DNA of 64,000 bases from Enterococcus devriesei (GCF_001885905.1 NZ_JXKM01000004.1:62001-126000); one strand, 5' to 3'. Positions 17,312 through 25,924 are shown, numbered from the stretch's first letter. Program-made: numbers and translations. Notes: generated by a model not told the origin, from the sequence alone.

Positions 17312-18145
17312 GTGAAAATTGGATTTATTGGGGCGGGAAAAGTTGGAACGAATCTAGGTCGCTATTTCGATACTAAAGGTTGGCCGCTTTCAGGATTTTA
17401 TAGCAAACATTATGAAGACGCTATCTTTAGTGCTAGACAAACCAACAGCCATGCTTTTTCCGAGCTTTCGGAGTGTGTAGCGGCCAGTGATTGGCTCTTT
17501 ATTACGGTACCAGACGATCAGCTATTAACTGTTTGGCAGGAAGTAGAGCCGTTGCTGACAAGGGAGTATTGTCTTTTTCATTGCAGCGGATCTAAAAGTT
17601 CGGCGATTTTTGCCACAGAAAAAGCGCAGATTGCTTGTTTCTCCTTACATCCCTTGACCGCCTTTGCTACTAAATCAGTACCGCTGGAGCAGCTTGCTCA
17701 AGTCGCCTTTACCTTGGAAGGAGATCAGCAACAAACACAAGTAAAAGCTGCCTTTGCCAACTTAGAAAACCCGCTGGCAGTCATATCTGCAGAAGACAAA
17801 TCGTTGTATCATGCTGCCGGTATTTTTGCTAGCAGCTTAGTAGTGGGACTAGCAACAACCGCTCAAGAAATATTTCAAACTTGTGGTTTGCCAGAAGCTT
17901 TTGCCAAGAGCGCTTGGCGTCAAGTATTCACTCAAAATGCTATGAATCTAGTGCTCAACGGGCCAAAAGAGTCACTGAGCGGGCCAATCGAAGAAAATGA
18001 TTTAACTACCATAATTGAACACTTAGCTGTTTTATCACCGGAAGATGCTAAAATTTACTGTGAATTAACGAAGAAACTAATCAAACTAGCATCTGAAAAG
18101 TATCCTGAACGAGATTATCAATTTATCGAGGAAAAACTTGATTAA
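17312..18145 (+). CDS. Rossmann-fold / DUF2520 protein
   Basis: A 277-residue protein. It starts KIGFIGAGKVGTNLGRYF, an NAD(P)-binding GxGxxG, followed by SDWLFITVPDDQL and the FSLHPLTAF segment typical of Rossmann-like plus DUF2520 proteins (ketopantoate reductase/F420-oxidoreductase superfamily). The C-terminal helical domain resembles a 6PGDH-type dimerisation domain. I choose GTG 17312, ten bases after AAGGAG, because it begins exactly at the Rossmann strand; GTG 17285 would add nine residues. Substrate unknown. The DUF3788 gene follows after 58 bases. Confidence 0.8.
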   Translation: MKIGFIGAGKVGTNLGRYFDTKGWPLSGFYSKHYEDAIFSARQTNSHAFSELSECVAASDWLFITVPDDQLLTVWQEVEPLLTREYCLFHCSGSKSSAIFATEKAQIACFSLHPLTAFATKSVPLEQLAQVAFTLEGDQQQTQVKAAFANLENPLAVISAEDKSLYHAAGIFASSLVVGLATTAQEIFQTCGLPEAFAKSAWRQVFTQNAMNLVLNGPKESLSGPIEENDLTTIIEHLAVLSPEDAKIYCELTKKLIKLASEKYPERDYQFIEEKLD

Positions 18146-18203
18146 TAAGGAAAGAAACTTGTGTTTGCAAGAAAGATAATTACGAGTAAAGGAGCTGTGA
18201 ACG

Positions 18204-18620
18204 ATGAAACTTTTATTAAAAGATCCTGAAGAGCTTCCCACGATTGAAAATTTAGCGAAATACTTGGGTACAGATAGTTTAGCCCTTTATCAGCAGCTTT
18301 TAGTAATGCTTCATAAGGAGTCCTTCAAGGAGGATTGGACTTACTATAATGATGGGAAGCATTGGCTGGCTAAGATCTTATACAAGAAAAAAAATCTCGG
18401 CTGGATCTCGATTTGGGAAAGTGGCGTTAAAATCACCGTTTATTTCGGTGAACGAATCTGGCCTCAATTGATGACGAACGCGTTATTCCAACGACTTGAA
18501 GCTAGTGGCGTCGAGATTCATAAATCCGGGAAATTAACCGCTGTTTTAGTGCCGGTTTTAGATGAGATATCATTACAAAACGCAGTCGCGCTTGTCAAAT
18601 TCAAAAAAGTAGCAAAATAA
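18204..18620 (+). CDS. DUF3788 family protein
   Basis: A 138-residue soluble protein. The pattern with Trp at DWTYYNDGKHWLAKILYKKK, then LGWISIWESGVKITVYFG, fits the DUF3788 family, which has no established function. AAGGAG stands nine bases before the ATG. It is probably co-transcribed with the upstream Rossmann gene up to the terminator. Confidence 0.7.
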   Translation: MKLLLKDPEELPTIENLAKYLGTDSLALYQQLLVMLHKESFKEDWTYYNDGKHWLAKILYKKKNLGWISIWESGVKITVYFGERIWPQLMTNALFQRLEASGVEIHKSGKLTAVLVPVLDEISLQNAVALVKFKKVAK

Positions 18621-18663
18621 AAAGGATTCGTATTCGTTTAAGACACGAATACGAATCTTTTTT
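18621..18663 (+). terminator. Terminator after the DUF3788 gene
   Basis: A perfect long stem, GATTCGTATTCGT with ACGAATACGAATC, then six T. Confidence 0.93.
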
Positions 18664-19085
18664 CGCGATAACAGGCGAGTAGCTTAGGAAAGGGCTTCTT
18701 AAGGTTTTAGAATAATGTTAGTTTTTCTCAAACCATAACAGAGCATACTTGGAAAGTAGCAAATACCATTAGCAAGCCTTAATAAAGCCGATTTTATTGA
18801 AACGTAATCGAACAATCAAAATAATTAGCAGATAGTTAAGAAAATTATTTTGGTGAATGACTGATAATGTTTAACAGAAACAATCCAAACGAAGTATTTT
18901 AAAATAGATTCAAACGTTTAGTCGATGTTCATTGGTATCATTAGATGCCTAAGTTTACTTGTACGGATCAATAAGCTAAGTTTACTCAAACTCAATTATG
19001 GGAGTTGCTATTAAAAAGTTTGTTTCGTTCGTCGATTATTATAGCAGTAAACAACTAATTGATCCGTCGAGGAAGTTGGGAAAGT
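18664..19085. other. Gene-poor region ahead of an orphan terminator
   Basis: About 420 AT-rich bases with no ORF of convincing length. A 29-codon reading (18998-19087, starting MGVAIKKFVSFVDYYSSKQL) ends at the left arm of the terminator at 19086 but lacks a ribosome site. It could be a gene remnant or the tail of a non-coding transcript. Confidence 0.3.
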
Positions 19086-19137
19086 AAAATCATGTTTTCG
19101 TAACAATATGCATTTTCCCGAAAGCATGATTTTTTTG
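19086..19137 (+). terminator. Orphan terminator
   Basis: AAATCATGTTTTCG pairs over 14 bp (one G-U) with CGAAAGCATGATTT and is followed by seven T. No annotated gene reads into it: the previous gene already has its own terminator 420 bases upstream. Confidence 0.75.
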
Positions 19138-19516
19138 CGTTGCTTAAAACAAAAAAGAATGGATTTTAACTGTTTTGTAGACTGATCCTATGGTTTGCTA
19201 TAAGGTCTTTTCAAGCTGAATTAGATCGATCAAGTTGAATTCATTTGAATAAAAAGCCATCATACCATCAAATTCGTGTTAATTTATAGCGATTTACAAT
19301 GGAATTTCAACTTTAACAGCACTTAGGATGAAATTTTTAATTGTTAGCAAGTATAAAATATTTTTTTGTAGTTGTTCCCTCCAGCTGCCGATAATTGTTA
19401 TTTTAATATACTAATGGATTGTTTAAAGCTTTATAGAAAGAACCATTTTTCAGTAATAGTTGATTTTATTGTTTATTCCCCTCTCCTATCTTTTTTTGAA
19501 ATATGTTATTTTATAA
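19138..19516. other. AT-rich spacer
   Basis: About 380 bases between the orphan terminator and the xerS promoter. I see no gene, repeat or RNA signal. A recombination (dif-type) site would be expected near an XerS gene, but I cannot identify one with confidence. Confidence 0.3.
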
Positions 19517-19569
19517 TTGACAAAAAGGTATATACCAATTATACTGTTTTTTAGAGGGATACTCCCTCT
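19517..19569 (+). promoter_or_regulatory. Consensus promoter and leader hairpin of first xerS-like gene
   Basis: TTGACA (19517-19522), 17 bases, TATACT (19540-19545). The spacer contains the perfect palindrome GGTATATACC (19526-19535), a candidate operator. Transcription should start near 19552, so the RNA would begin with a 7-bp hairpin, AGAGGGA-loop-TCCCTCT (19553-19569), which has no T tail. Such a 5' stem could stabilise the mRNA. Confidence 0.7.
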
Positions 19570-19598
19570 CCTAACAAAAAAAGAAAGGACTGAATCGA

Positions 19599-20741
19599 AT
19601 GAGTCGTGAACTATTAAGAGAACGTTACGAGAAAGAATTTGAGAAATTACCAGACTTCGTACAAAAATATTTGCTCTATTTAGAAGCGATCCCCCGTTCT
19701 ACCAATACGCTATACGAATACTCAAAAGAATATCGTCGCTTCCTCACCTGGCTTTTAGCCGAAGGAATTGTGCAAGCAAAAGACATTACAGAAATTAGAT
19801 TGGCTGATTTTGAGCGATTGAATAAAGATAAGATCGTCTTATACAAGTCCTTTTTAAATCAATCACCAAAAAGAACCTTTGAAGAAAAAAATGAAAATGA
19901 TCTGGCACAAGCTTCCTTAGGTGAACGTAATACCCACCGTTTGAAAGTGACGGTTCAGCGCAGTATTACAGCGCTGCGCTCCCTCTTTAAATACTTGGCA
20001 AATGAGGAAGTCGAGGAATATGATGAACAAATCGGCGACTACATTATTCGTCCGATGCTAAGAAGAAATATCATGGTCAATATTGAAAATGGTGGTGTGG
20101 ATGCTTCCGGCGAAGTCCGAAAAGATAAAATTGAAAAGATGCTTTATTTAGATTCTGAGGCGATTGATTTTGTTGAATACGTTTATAGTGGATATGGCAA
20201 CACGCTGACTTCTCGCCAAGCCAAGACGGCTTACGAAAAAAACCGGATTCGAGACACCGCGATCTTAGCCCTGTTTCTAGGTTCGGGTATCCGTCTGTCT
20301 GAACTCGTCAATACCAATGTCAGTGACCTCAACTATGAAGGCCTTTACGTTCAGGTCCAGCGGAAAGGCGATACCTTGGACCACGCGATGATCTCCCCGA
20401 TCTTTATCGACTATCTCCAAGAATATATAGAACAGCGGGAAAGTTTATACAATGCGGATGATTCCGTGCCCGCGCTGTTCTTAACTAAACACAAGAATGT
20501 CGCGAAACGCATGGAAGGCGGCTCGATTGAAAAGATGATCGATAAGTACTCCACCGCCTTTGGGAAACGTACGACTCCCCACAAACTGCGTCATAGCGTT
20601 GGCACGATGGCTTTTCGAAAAACGAAAAACTTGAAAACCGTCAGTGAAATCCTAGGTCAACGTGGTACTTCCGCGACAGAAATCTATACCCATATCGTAA
20701 AAAAAGAGAAACGTTCGGTGATCAATGATTTATGGACGTAA
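19599..20741 (+). CDS. xerS: XerS-like tyrosine recombinase (copy 1)
   Basis: A 380-residue integrase-family recombinase. The N-terminal SAM-like domain with TLYEYSKEYRRFLTWLLAEG is characteristic of XerS, the single-protein dimer-resolution recombinase of streptococci and relatives (about 356 residues). Catalytic residues are Arg232 (GIRLSELVN), His328-x-x-Arg331 (HKLRHSVGT) and Tyr363 (EIYTHI), so it should be active. AAAGGA precedes the ATG. A second, diverged copy lies at 34566. One of them probably resolves chromosome dimers; the window may lie near the replication terminus (inference). Confidence 0.85.
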   Translation: MSRELLRERYEKEFEKLPDFVQKYLLYLEAIPRSTNTLYEYSKEYRRFLTWLLAEGIVQAKDITEIRLADFERLNKDKIVLYKSFLNQSPKRTFEEKNENDLAQASLGERNTHRLKVTVQRSITALRSLFKYLANEEVEEYDEQIGDYIIRPMLRRNIMVNIENGGVDASGEVRKDKIEKMLYLDSEAIDFVEYVYSGYGNTLTSRQAKTAYEKNRIRDTAILALFLGSGIRLSELVNTNVSDLNYEGLYVQVQRKGDTLDHAMISPIFIDYLQEYIEQRESLYNADDSVPALFLTKHKNVAKRMEGGSIEKMIDKYSTAFGKRTTPHKLRHSVGTMAFRKTKNLKTVSEILGQRGTSATEIYTHIVKKEKRSVINDLWT

Positions 20742-20751
20742 ATAGATGAAT

Positions 20752-20801
20752 AAAAAAGGACCATTGAAGAGATAATCCCTTATCTTTTCAATGGTCTTTT
20801 T
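20752..20801. terminator. Bidirectional terminator
   Basis: A long stem, GACCATTGAAGAGATAA (plus strand GGACC...) with TTATCTTTTCAATGGTC, has A runs on one side and T runs on the other. It serves the convergent xerS and NADH peroxidase genes. Confidence 0.92.
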
Positions 20802-20830
20802 GCTTTCTATTTAAAAGAATACCTGCAAAA

Positions 20831-22189
20831 CTATGCTTTGTTTTCTTGTTGAAGTGCCTTTAGCCCTGCCATATTAAGTAAATTCCAAGGGGTATCAAAT
20901 TCCGGCTGGAAGAAGAAATCAGCATAAGCTAATTGTTCAATGGTAAATTTTGTCTGAATCGCGATTGAGATCGCATTGATATTGGCTGTTAAATCGGTTT
21001 TTGACATGATTTGTGCTCCTAAGATGGCTAGCGTCTCTGGATCATACACTAATTTAAACAGCATCCGAGTTTTCATATCGGCCGGAACAAAATCCATCAA
21101 AGTATCTTGATCCAATAAGACCGACTTCGTTTTGATCTCTAAGCGGCTGGCCATTTGGTCGTTTAAACCGGTGGAAGCAAATTTATAGTCAAACACCCGT
21201 AAAGCTGATGAGCCTTGGACACCAGGAAATGGATGATTGGCTTCGGTTAGATTTTTGGCCGCATATCGTCCTTGTCGACGCGCGTTGGTAGCTAAGGCAA
21301 TATTGACAGCTGTTTGACCAGGATTGTATTGGATCAAGGTCGCGTCTCCGACTGCAAAGACATCTTCTGCACTTGTACGCATATATTCATCTGTCTTGAT
21401 CATCCCATTTGGATGTAAGTCTAGCGCATCTTTCAACCACATGGTATTTGGTCGGATACCGGCAGACATCACAACTAATTCCGCTGGATATTCGCCTTTA
21501 TCTGTTATGACCTTGCTGACTTTTCCATTTTCACCGACGAATTCCACGACTTTTTCTTCCATGGCTAAGTTCATGCCATTGTCGGTCATTTCTTTATCCA
21601 AAATATCTGTGAATTCTTCATCAAGATAAACGCCTAATGGACGAGTAATCACGTCTACCACCGTCACGTTTTTGCCAGCTTTGGCAAAGGCTTCGGCTGC
21701 TTCGATGCCGATATAGCCGCCGCCAACGACGACTACATTTTTGATATTCGGATTGACCGTGTCCATTTTCAGCTCAACGGTATCTTGACGACCACGCATC
21801 GTTTCAATATTTTTCAGATCGTGACCAGGAACTGGCAAGATAAATGGGTTAGCTCCCGGACTTAGAATCAATTTATCATACGTTTCAGTTCGGGTTTGCT
21901 CAGTGACGTGATCTAAGACTTCAACTTCATGTTTGTCAGGTATTACTTTGGTGATTTCAGTGTTAGTAAAAACGCGAACCCCGCGTTGTTCCATCTCTTC
22001 GGCAGTCATGTAACGAATTGAATCAACGTTTTTCACGACTCCTTCGAGATACATTTGCGTGCCTCAACCCATAAATGAGATAAAGTCGCCTTTTTCATAC
22101 CACTGCACTTCCGCATCAGGATGCGTCAACAGTAGTTCTTCGACTGCTTCATAGCCGCCGTGTGAAGATCCTAAAACAATAACCTTCAT
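20831..22189 (-). pseudogene. npr: NADH peroxidase with in-frame UGA at the catalytic Cys codon
   Basis: A flavoprotein that reduces hydrogen peroxide with NADH, closely resembling E. faecalis Npr. From ATG 22189, with AGGAGGG nine bases upstream, the reading opens [20 protein letters not shown], keeping the FAD loop and active-site His10. Codon 42 (22066-22064), which is the redox Cys42 in E. faecalis, is TGA, in the context FISFMG[12 protein letters not shown]. The remaining 410 codons are open and intact, with the NAD loop [20 protein letters not shown], the FAD motif [11 protein letters not shown] and the dimer domain. Possible readings are a nonsense mutation, a base error or selenocysteine. 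A protein from ATG 22054 alone would lack the FAD-binding start and be inactive. Confidence 0.8.
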
Positions 22190-22305
22190 AAAAATTCCCT
22201 CCTAATTTGTTAGTTACGCTTTCATTGTAGCGTAGGTTGATTGGAAAAAGACAGCTATTGGCTCATAAGGCAGAAGAACGAGGTGTATTCGATCTTAAAC
22301 GGATC

Positions 22306-22345
22306 AAAAAAGGTGCGTAATCCTATATGGACTAAGCACCTTTTT
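22306..22345. terminator. Bidirectional terminator
   Basis: AAAAAGGTGC faces GCACCTTTTT across 20 bases. It closes the leftward MarR-linked unit and can act in both directions. Confidence 0.85.
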
Positions 22346-22361
22346 GCAAATCGTTTGTTTC

Positions 22362-22931
22362 TTATGCCAAAGCATTTGGACTGGCTAACTGTGGTCCTTG
22401 GCCATAATAGGCTTGGACCCAATCGTCGTTGTCCCACATTTCAGTTTTACGACGTCCGCGGAAATAATCCCATTCAGATTCGTATTCTACTTCGATCAGT
22501 TTGCCGCCAGAGCCTAAGGTGGCCCAAGCATAATTACCAGAGTAGCCGGCAAACTTGATCCATTGAACAGGGAAATATTGCAGCTCTCCTTCTTCATCAA
22601 AGAATTCTCGTTCTTGATAATCAACACGTAGGAACATTTCGCCATTGCCATATTCAGGATTGATAGCGGCCAAAACTTGTTCGGCTTTTTCTACGGCAAC
22701 ATCTTCGTCTAATAACGCGCCGCTTGGGACTTCAGACAGGTCCTTTAAACTAACGAGTGCATCATTTTCAAAAATGCCGATAATGCGAGGACCGTTAATG
22801 ACGAATTCGCCTGCTGGTTGTAGGCGGACAATATGGACCATGACACCATTTCGTACTTGATCGTCTTCTTCAGCAATTTTATAGTCCTCGGGAATTGTCA
22901 CGGCGTAGTTGATCATTTCTAAGTAATCCAT
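22362..22931 (-). CDS. Unknown protein, paralogue B of the MarR-linked pair
   Basis: A 189-residue acidic soluble protein starting at ATG 22931 (GAAGG about seven bases upstream; ATG 22967 would extend into the previous gene). It has no membrane helix or signal. It is a clear paralogue of the product of 23176-23745. The shared core is INGPRII-IF, a QWIKF-YSGNY segment and the identical WDYFRGRRKTEMWDNDDWV, and both end in GPQLASPNALA. The middle has a beta pattern vaguely like PepSY domains, but I do not recognise the family. It is the last gene of the leftward unit. Confidence 0.75.
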   Translation of the reverse strand: MDYLEMINYAVTIPEDYKIAEEDDQVRNGVMVHIVRLQPAGEFVINGPRIIGIFENDALVSLKDLSEVPSGALLDEDVAVEKAEQVLAAINPEYGNGEMFLRVDYQEREFFDEEGELQYFPVQWIKFAGYSGNYAWATLGSGGKLIEVEYESEWDYFRGRRKTEMWDNDDWVQAYYGQGPQLASPNALA

Positions 22932-22947
22932 TGTTTTGCCTTCTTTC

Positions 22948-23157
22948 TTACCATTCAAAATCGTCAAGCTGTTCTTCCAGCTCTCGAATTTGCTCTTGCA
23001 GTAGTTGAATCTCTTCTTTGATTTCTTCTAAGGTGGCGCCACTAGTGCTGTAGCCTTTATAGTAGGCTGTCATATAATCATTGTCTTCTAGGCGTTGCAA
23101 CCGATCTCTAAGCTGACCTAAAAGCTCAAGGTTGTTTTCGTATTGTAGTTCGTTCAT
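22948..23157 (-). CDS. Small coiled-coil protein between the two paralogues
   Basis: 69 residues, starting at ATG 23157 with AAAGGAG eight bases upstream; the in-frame GTG at 23166 overlaps that site. Two helical heptad segments (NNLELLGQLRDRLQRLED and LEEIKEEIQLLQEQIRELEE) are separated by a Tyr/Gly-rich turn, suggesting a helical hairpin that oligomerises. Acidic and without Cys. It lies 16-18 bases from each neighbour, so co-expression is near certain. Function unknown. Confidence 0.75.
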   Translation of the reverse strand: MNELQYENNLELLGQLRDRLQRLEDNDYMTAYYKGYSTSGATLEEIKEEIQLLQEQIRELEEQLDDFEW

Positions 23158-23175
23158 GGCTGTCACTCCTTTTGT

Positions 23176-23745
23176 TTAGGCTAAAGCATTCGGGCTAGCT
23201 AATTGTGGCCCTTTGCCTTCTCTAGCCAAGACCCAATCATCGTTGTCCCACATTTCCGTTTTGCGGCGGCCCCGGAAGTAATCCCAACGTGAATCAATCT
23301 CCATTTCGATCAATTGATTGTCGGCACCTAAAGTGACCCAATTATAGCTGCCGTTGGAATGACCGAATTTGATCCATAGAACAGGAAACTGGCTGGTTCT
23401 TCCTGATTCATCGACGAATTCTCGTTGTTGATGTTCGATCCGAATAAAGGATAAGCCCCGAGCATAGCTGCGATTGCTTTTTGAGAAGATATCTTTGGCA
23501 ACGGCTTCTGCTCGCTCACTTGATGCTAGCTTGCCACTGGGAACCGAAGTTAGATTTTTAACGCTGACTAAAGTATCTTTGACAAAAATCGCGATGATCC
23601 GTGGACCATTCAGCTTAAATTCGCCGTCCTTTTGAAAACGCCAAATCGTTACGTCTTGTTTATTCCGGCGTTCGGTTTTTTCTTCGACTAATTGATAGCC
23701 TTCTGGGATAGTCACGACTTTGTTTAATAATTCTTTTCTTTCCAT
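23176..23745 (-). CDS. Unknown protein, paralogue A of the MarR-linked pair
   Basis: 189 residues, the same length as paralogue B. ATG 23745 is nine bases after AAGGAAG; a GTG at 23769 would overlap the marR end. The N-terminus (VVTIPEGYQLVEEK) and GPRIIAIF align with paralogue B, and the C-terminal block WDYFRGRRKTEMWDNDDWV plus GPQLASPNALA is identical, while the middle has diverged. This shows old duplication with a constrained C-terminus. No known domain is evident. It is translated directly after marR. Confidence 0.75.
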   Translation of the reverse strand: MERKELLNKVVTIPEGYQLVEEKTERRNKQDVTIWRFQKDGEFKLNGPRIIAIFVKDTLVSVKNLTSVPSGKLASSERAEAVAKDIFSKSNRSYARGLSFIRIEHQQREFVDESGRTSQFPVLWIKFGHSNGSYNWVTLGADNQLIEMEIDSRWDYFRGRRKTEMWDNDDWVLAREGKGPQLASPNALA

Positions 23746-23761
23746 TTTACAGACTTCCTTT

Positions 23762-24208
23762 TCATTCACTTAATTTATTTATTATCTCGATAAAACTCGT
23801 TTGTTCTTCGAGGTCAAGCGGTGCAAAAAAATCTTCGTTGGCCTTTTGTAAAGCCTCTGGAATCACTTGGTAGATTTCTGCCCCTTTACTTGTTAACGAC
23901 AAGAGATAGCCTCGGCGATCATCAGGGTTTTCTTTTCTCAAAATATAATCGCTATCCATTAATTTTTTGATGGCTCGCGTCACATTGCTAGCATTGACGC
24001 CAGTCAGTTGAACTAATTTTTCTTGAGGCAAATCTCCAAAATCGTGGAGCTTCAAAATATAATAGTAGAGACTGGAATTTAATTGATAAGGCGCCAAATA
24101 ACGATCAATCAATTTGACATAACGACGACTGACAGTAGGCAATTGCTTCAAAGTATCGATATCACTTATAGAATGCTGCAACACAGTCACTCCCTCTCCT
24201 TTTTTCAA
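23762..24208 (-). CDS. MarR-family transcriptional regulator
   Basis: A 148-residue winged-helix regulator. KLHDFGDLPQEKLVQLTGVNASNVTRAIKKLMDSDYILRKENPDDRRGYLLSLTSKG is the MarR winged helix with the DDRRG wing. It is the first gene of a leftward unit with the two paralogues and the coiled-coil protein, and is divergent from the MFS exporter. A palindrome, CTTGCGCAAG, in the 90-base divergent region is the likely operator. MarR proteins usually release DNA upon binding phenolics, drugs or oxidants. Confidence 0.88.
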   Translation of the reverse strand: MKKGEGVTVLQHSISDIDTLKQLPTVSRRYVKLIDRYLAPYQLNSSLYYYILKLHDFGDLPQEKLVQLTGVNASNVTRAIKKLMDSDYILRKENPDDRRGYLLSLTSKGAEIYQVIPEALQKANEDFFAPLDLEEQTSFIEIINKLSE

Positions 24209-24223
24209 GTCGCAACAGTTTAA

Positions 24224-24256
24224 TTACTTGCGCAAGCAAATAATAAACCCTATAAT
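24224..24256 (+). promoter_or_regulatory. MFS promoter with MarR operator candidate
   Basis: TTGCGC (24228-24233), 17 bases, TATAAT (24251-24256). The palindrome TTACTTGCGCAAGCAA (14 of 16 symmetrical, core CTTGCGCAAG 24227-24236) overlaps the -35, a classic position for repression by MarR. Confidence 0.65.
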
Positions 24257-24298
24257 ACCTTTAGTCAAACAAAATGTTTCACTTTGGAGGAATAAATT

Positions 24299-25651
24299 TT
24301 GCATAAAACAAATACTAAATGGATGACCGTCGCGATTTATCTAGCTACCTTAGTTACCGCTATCGAATCGACAATCGTGGTAACAGCGACCCGTTCGATC
24401 GTCAATGACCTTGGCAGCTCAGAATTGACTGCTCTCATCTTCTCTACTTACTTATTTTCAAGTGCCCTAGCGACACCGATCTTCGGACGGATGGCCGATA
24501 ATTATGGTAAAAAGAAAATTTTTCAAGCCGGCCTTTTGTTGTTCTTAGTCGGAACGATTCTCTGTGGCGTATCGATTTCTGGCAGTATGCTTTTTGGTGC
24601 GCGGATCATTCAAGGGATTGGTGCTGGTGGCATTATGCCGATGACTTTCGCCTTGATCGGTGAGCTTTTTGATCTGAAGACCCGGACAAAAGTGATGGGG
24701 CTAAATAATTCAGCTTGGGGAATCGCCTCATTAATTGCACCATTATTAGGCGGCTTGATTCTGCGGAGCCTTACTTGGCACTGGATCTTCTTTATCAATG
24801 TTCCTTTTGTCTTGATTGTACTGGCGATTGTTCAAGTCTTTTATCAAGAAAAAGAAACAGCGGCAACACCTCAAAAGGGCGCCTTTCAACAGTACAGCTA
24901 TTTCATTTTCGGATTGTTAGTATTACTGAGTGGTATCCAATTATTTAATCTTCAATTAGTATTCGGCGCGCTAGTCTTGATCGCCGGCGTGATTGCTCTG
25001 TACTTCTTCTATCAGAAAGAGAAAAAAGCGCCAAGTCCGATTATTCCTATTGGTACGATTAAAATCAGCGCGTTCCGGCTATTAACGATTTGTGTCTTTT
25101 TGATCAACGGAGCGTTGATTGGATTTCAAGTTTATTTGCCGATGTGGGTTCAAACAGAATTACAACTCTCACCAACTTTAGCTGGTTTAGCTTTACTGCC
25201 CTCTTCAATCGCCTTTATTTTAGGTTCTTACTATTCAGGCAAGCTGTTGACTCGTTTTGGTCAAAAGAAGCTGTTGCAGCTAGTAATTGGCGGCGCATTG
25301 ATTGGGTTTCTATTTTTAAGCCTAGTGCCTAGTAGCACTGGCTATCCAATTTTACTGATCTTTTCAAGCTTTCTAGGTTTTTTCATTGGAACCGGTGTGA
25401 CGATCAGTGTGATTTCTGCCCAAAGTTATGCATCACAACAAAATCTCAGCACTGTTTCGGGATTCATTACTCTGTGTCGTACGTTGGGGCAAAGCTTTAT
25501 GGTGACTTTTCTCGGGGTGATCAACCAACGGATTTTCGCTGCCCAACAGCAGCCAATCGCCGGTTATCACGGAGTGTACTTCGCTATCAGCATCATCTTT
25601 GTTTTTCTACTGCTGGTTGTTAGCTTGGAGCGAAGCCAAAAAACAGAATAA
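24299..25651 (+). CDS. MFS multidrug exporter (DHA2-like)
   Basis: A 450-residue proton-coupled exporter with about 12-14 membrane helices. Motif A GRMADNYGKKKIF follows helix 2, and RIIQGIGAGGIMP and GLNNSAWGIASLIAPLLGG (motif C-like) mark it as a drug:H+ antiporter. The start is an unusual TTG at 24299, eight bases after GGAGG; no ATG fits, since the next Met is residue 9, inside helix 1. It is divergent from marR, which should repress it. The substrate is unknown. Confidence 0.88.
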   Translation: MHKTNTKWMTVAIYLATLVTAIESTIVVTATRSIVNDLGSSELTALIFSTYLFSSALATPIFGRMADNYGKKKIFQAGLLLFLVGTILCGVSISGSMLFGARIIQGIGAGGIMPMTFALIGELFDLKTRTKVMGLNNSAWGIASLIAPLLGGLILRSLTWHWIFFINVPFVLIVLAIVQVFYQEKETAATPQKGAFQQYSYFIFGLLVLLSGIQLFNLQLVFGALVLIAGVIALYFFYQKEKKAPSPIIPIGTIKISAFRLLTICVFLINGALIGFQVYLPMWVQTELQLSPTLAGLALLPSSIAFILGSYYSGKLLTRFGQKKLLQLVIGGALIGFLFLSLVPSSTGYPILLIFSSFLGFFIGTGVTISVISAQSYASQQNLSTVSGFITLCRTLGQSFMVTFLGVINQRIFAAQQQPIAGYHGVYFAISIIFVFLLLVVSLERSQKTE

Positions 25652-25655
25652 AAAG

Positions 25656-25712
25656 AATGGATTGGAATACCAATTAAGGTTCAGAACCTCTGGTATTTCA
25701 ATCCATTTGTCT
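25656..25712 (+). terminator. Hairpin after the MFS gene
   Basis: AATGGATTGGAATACC pairs with GGTATTTCAATCCATT, with an inner AGGTTC-type hairpin. The T tail is weak, so efficiency is uncertain. Confidence 0.6.
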
Positions 25713-25924
25713 CTCTAAAATAAACACGACAATAAAAGGATTATAATGACTAAAAAAGCGATTTTAGGGTGGCGAATTTAACCCAAAAATAATTGCGCCA
25801 AATCTAAAATGGTCATTTTTTAACAATATTTTATTCACAAAAGATGATTTATAAGTCGGATTTTTTGAAATCACTTTCATTTTATGCCACACTAGATAGT
25901 AATTAATCAATGGAGGTCGATAAA

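Noticed and set aside
25866-25879. A cre site before gldA
   Set aside because: Two mismatches including the central CG, which is normally invariant.
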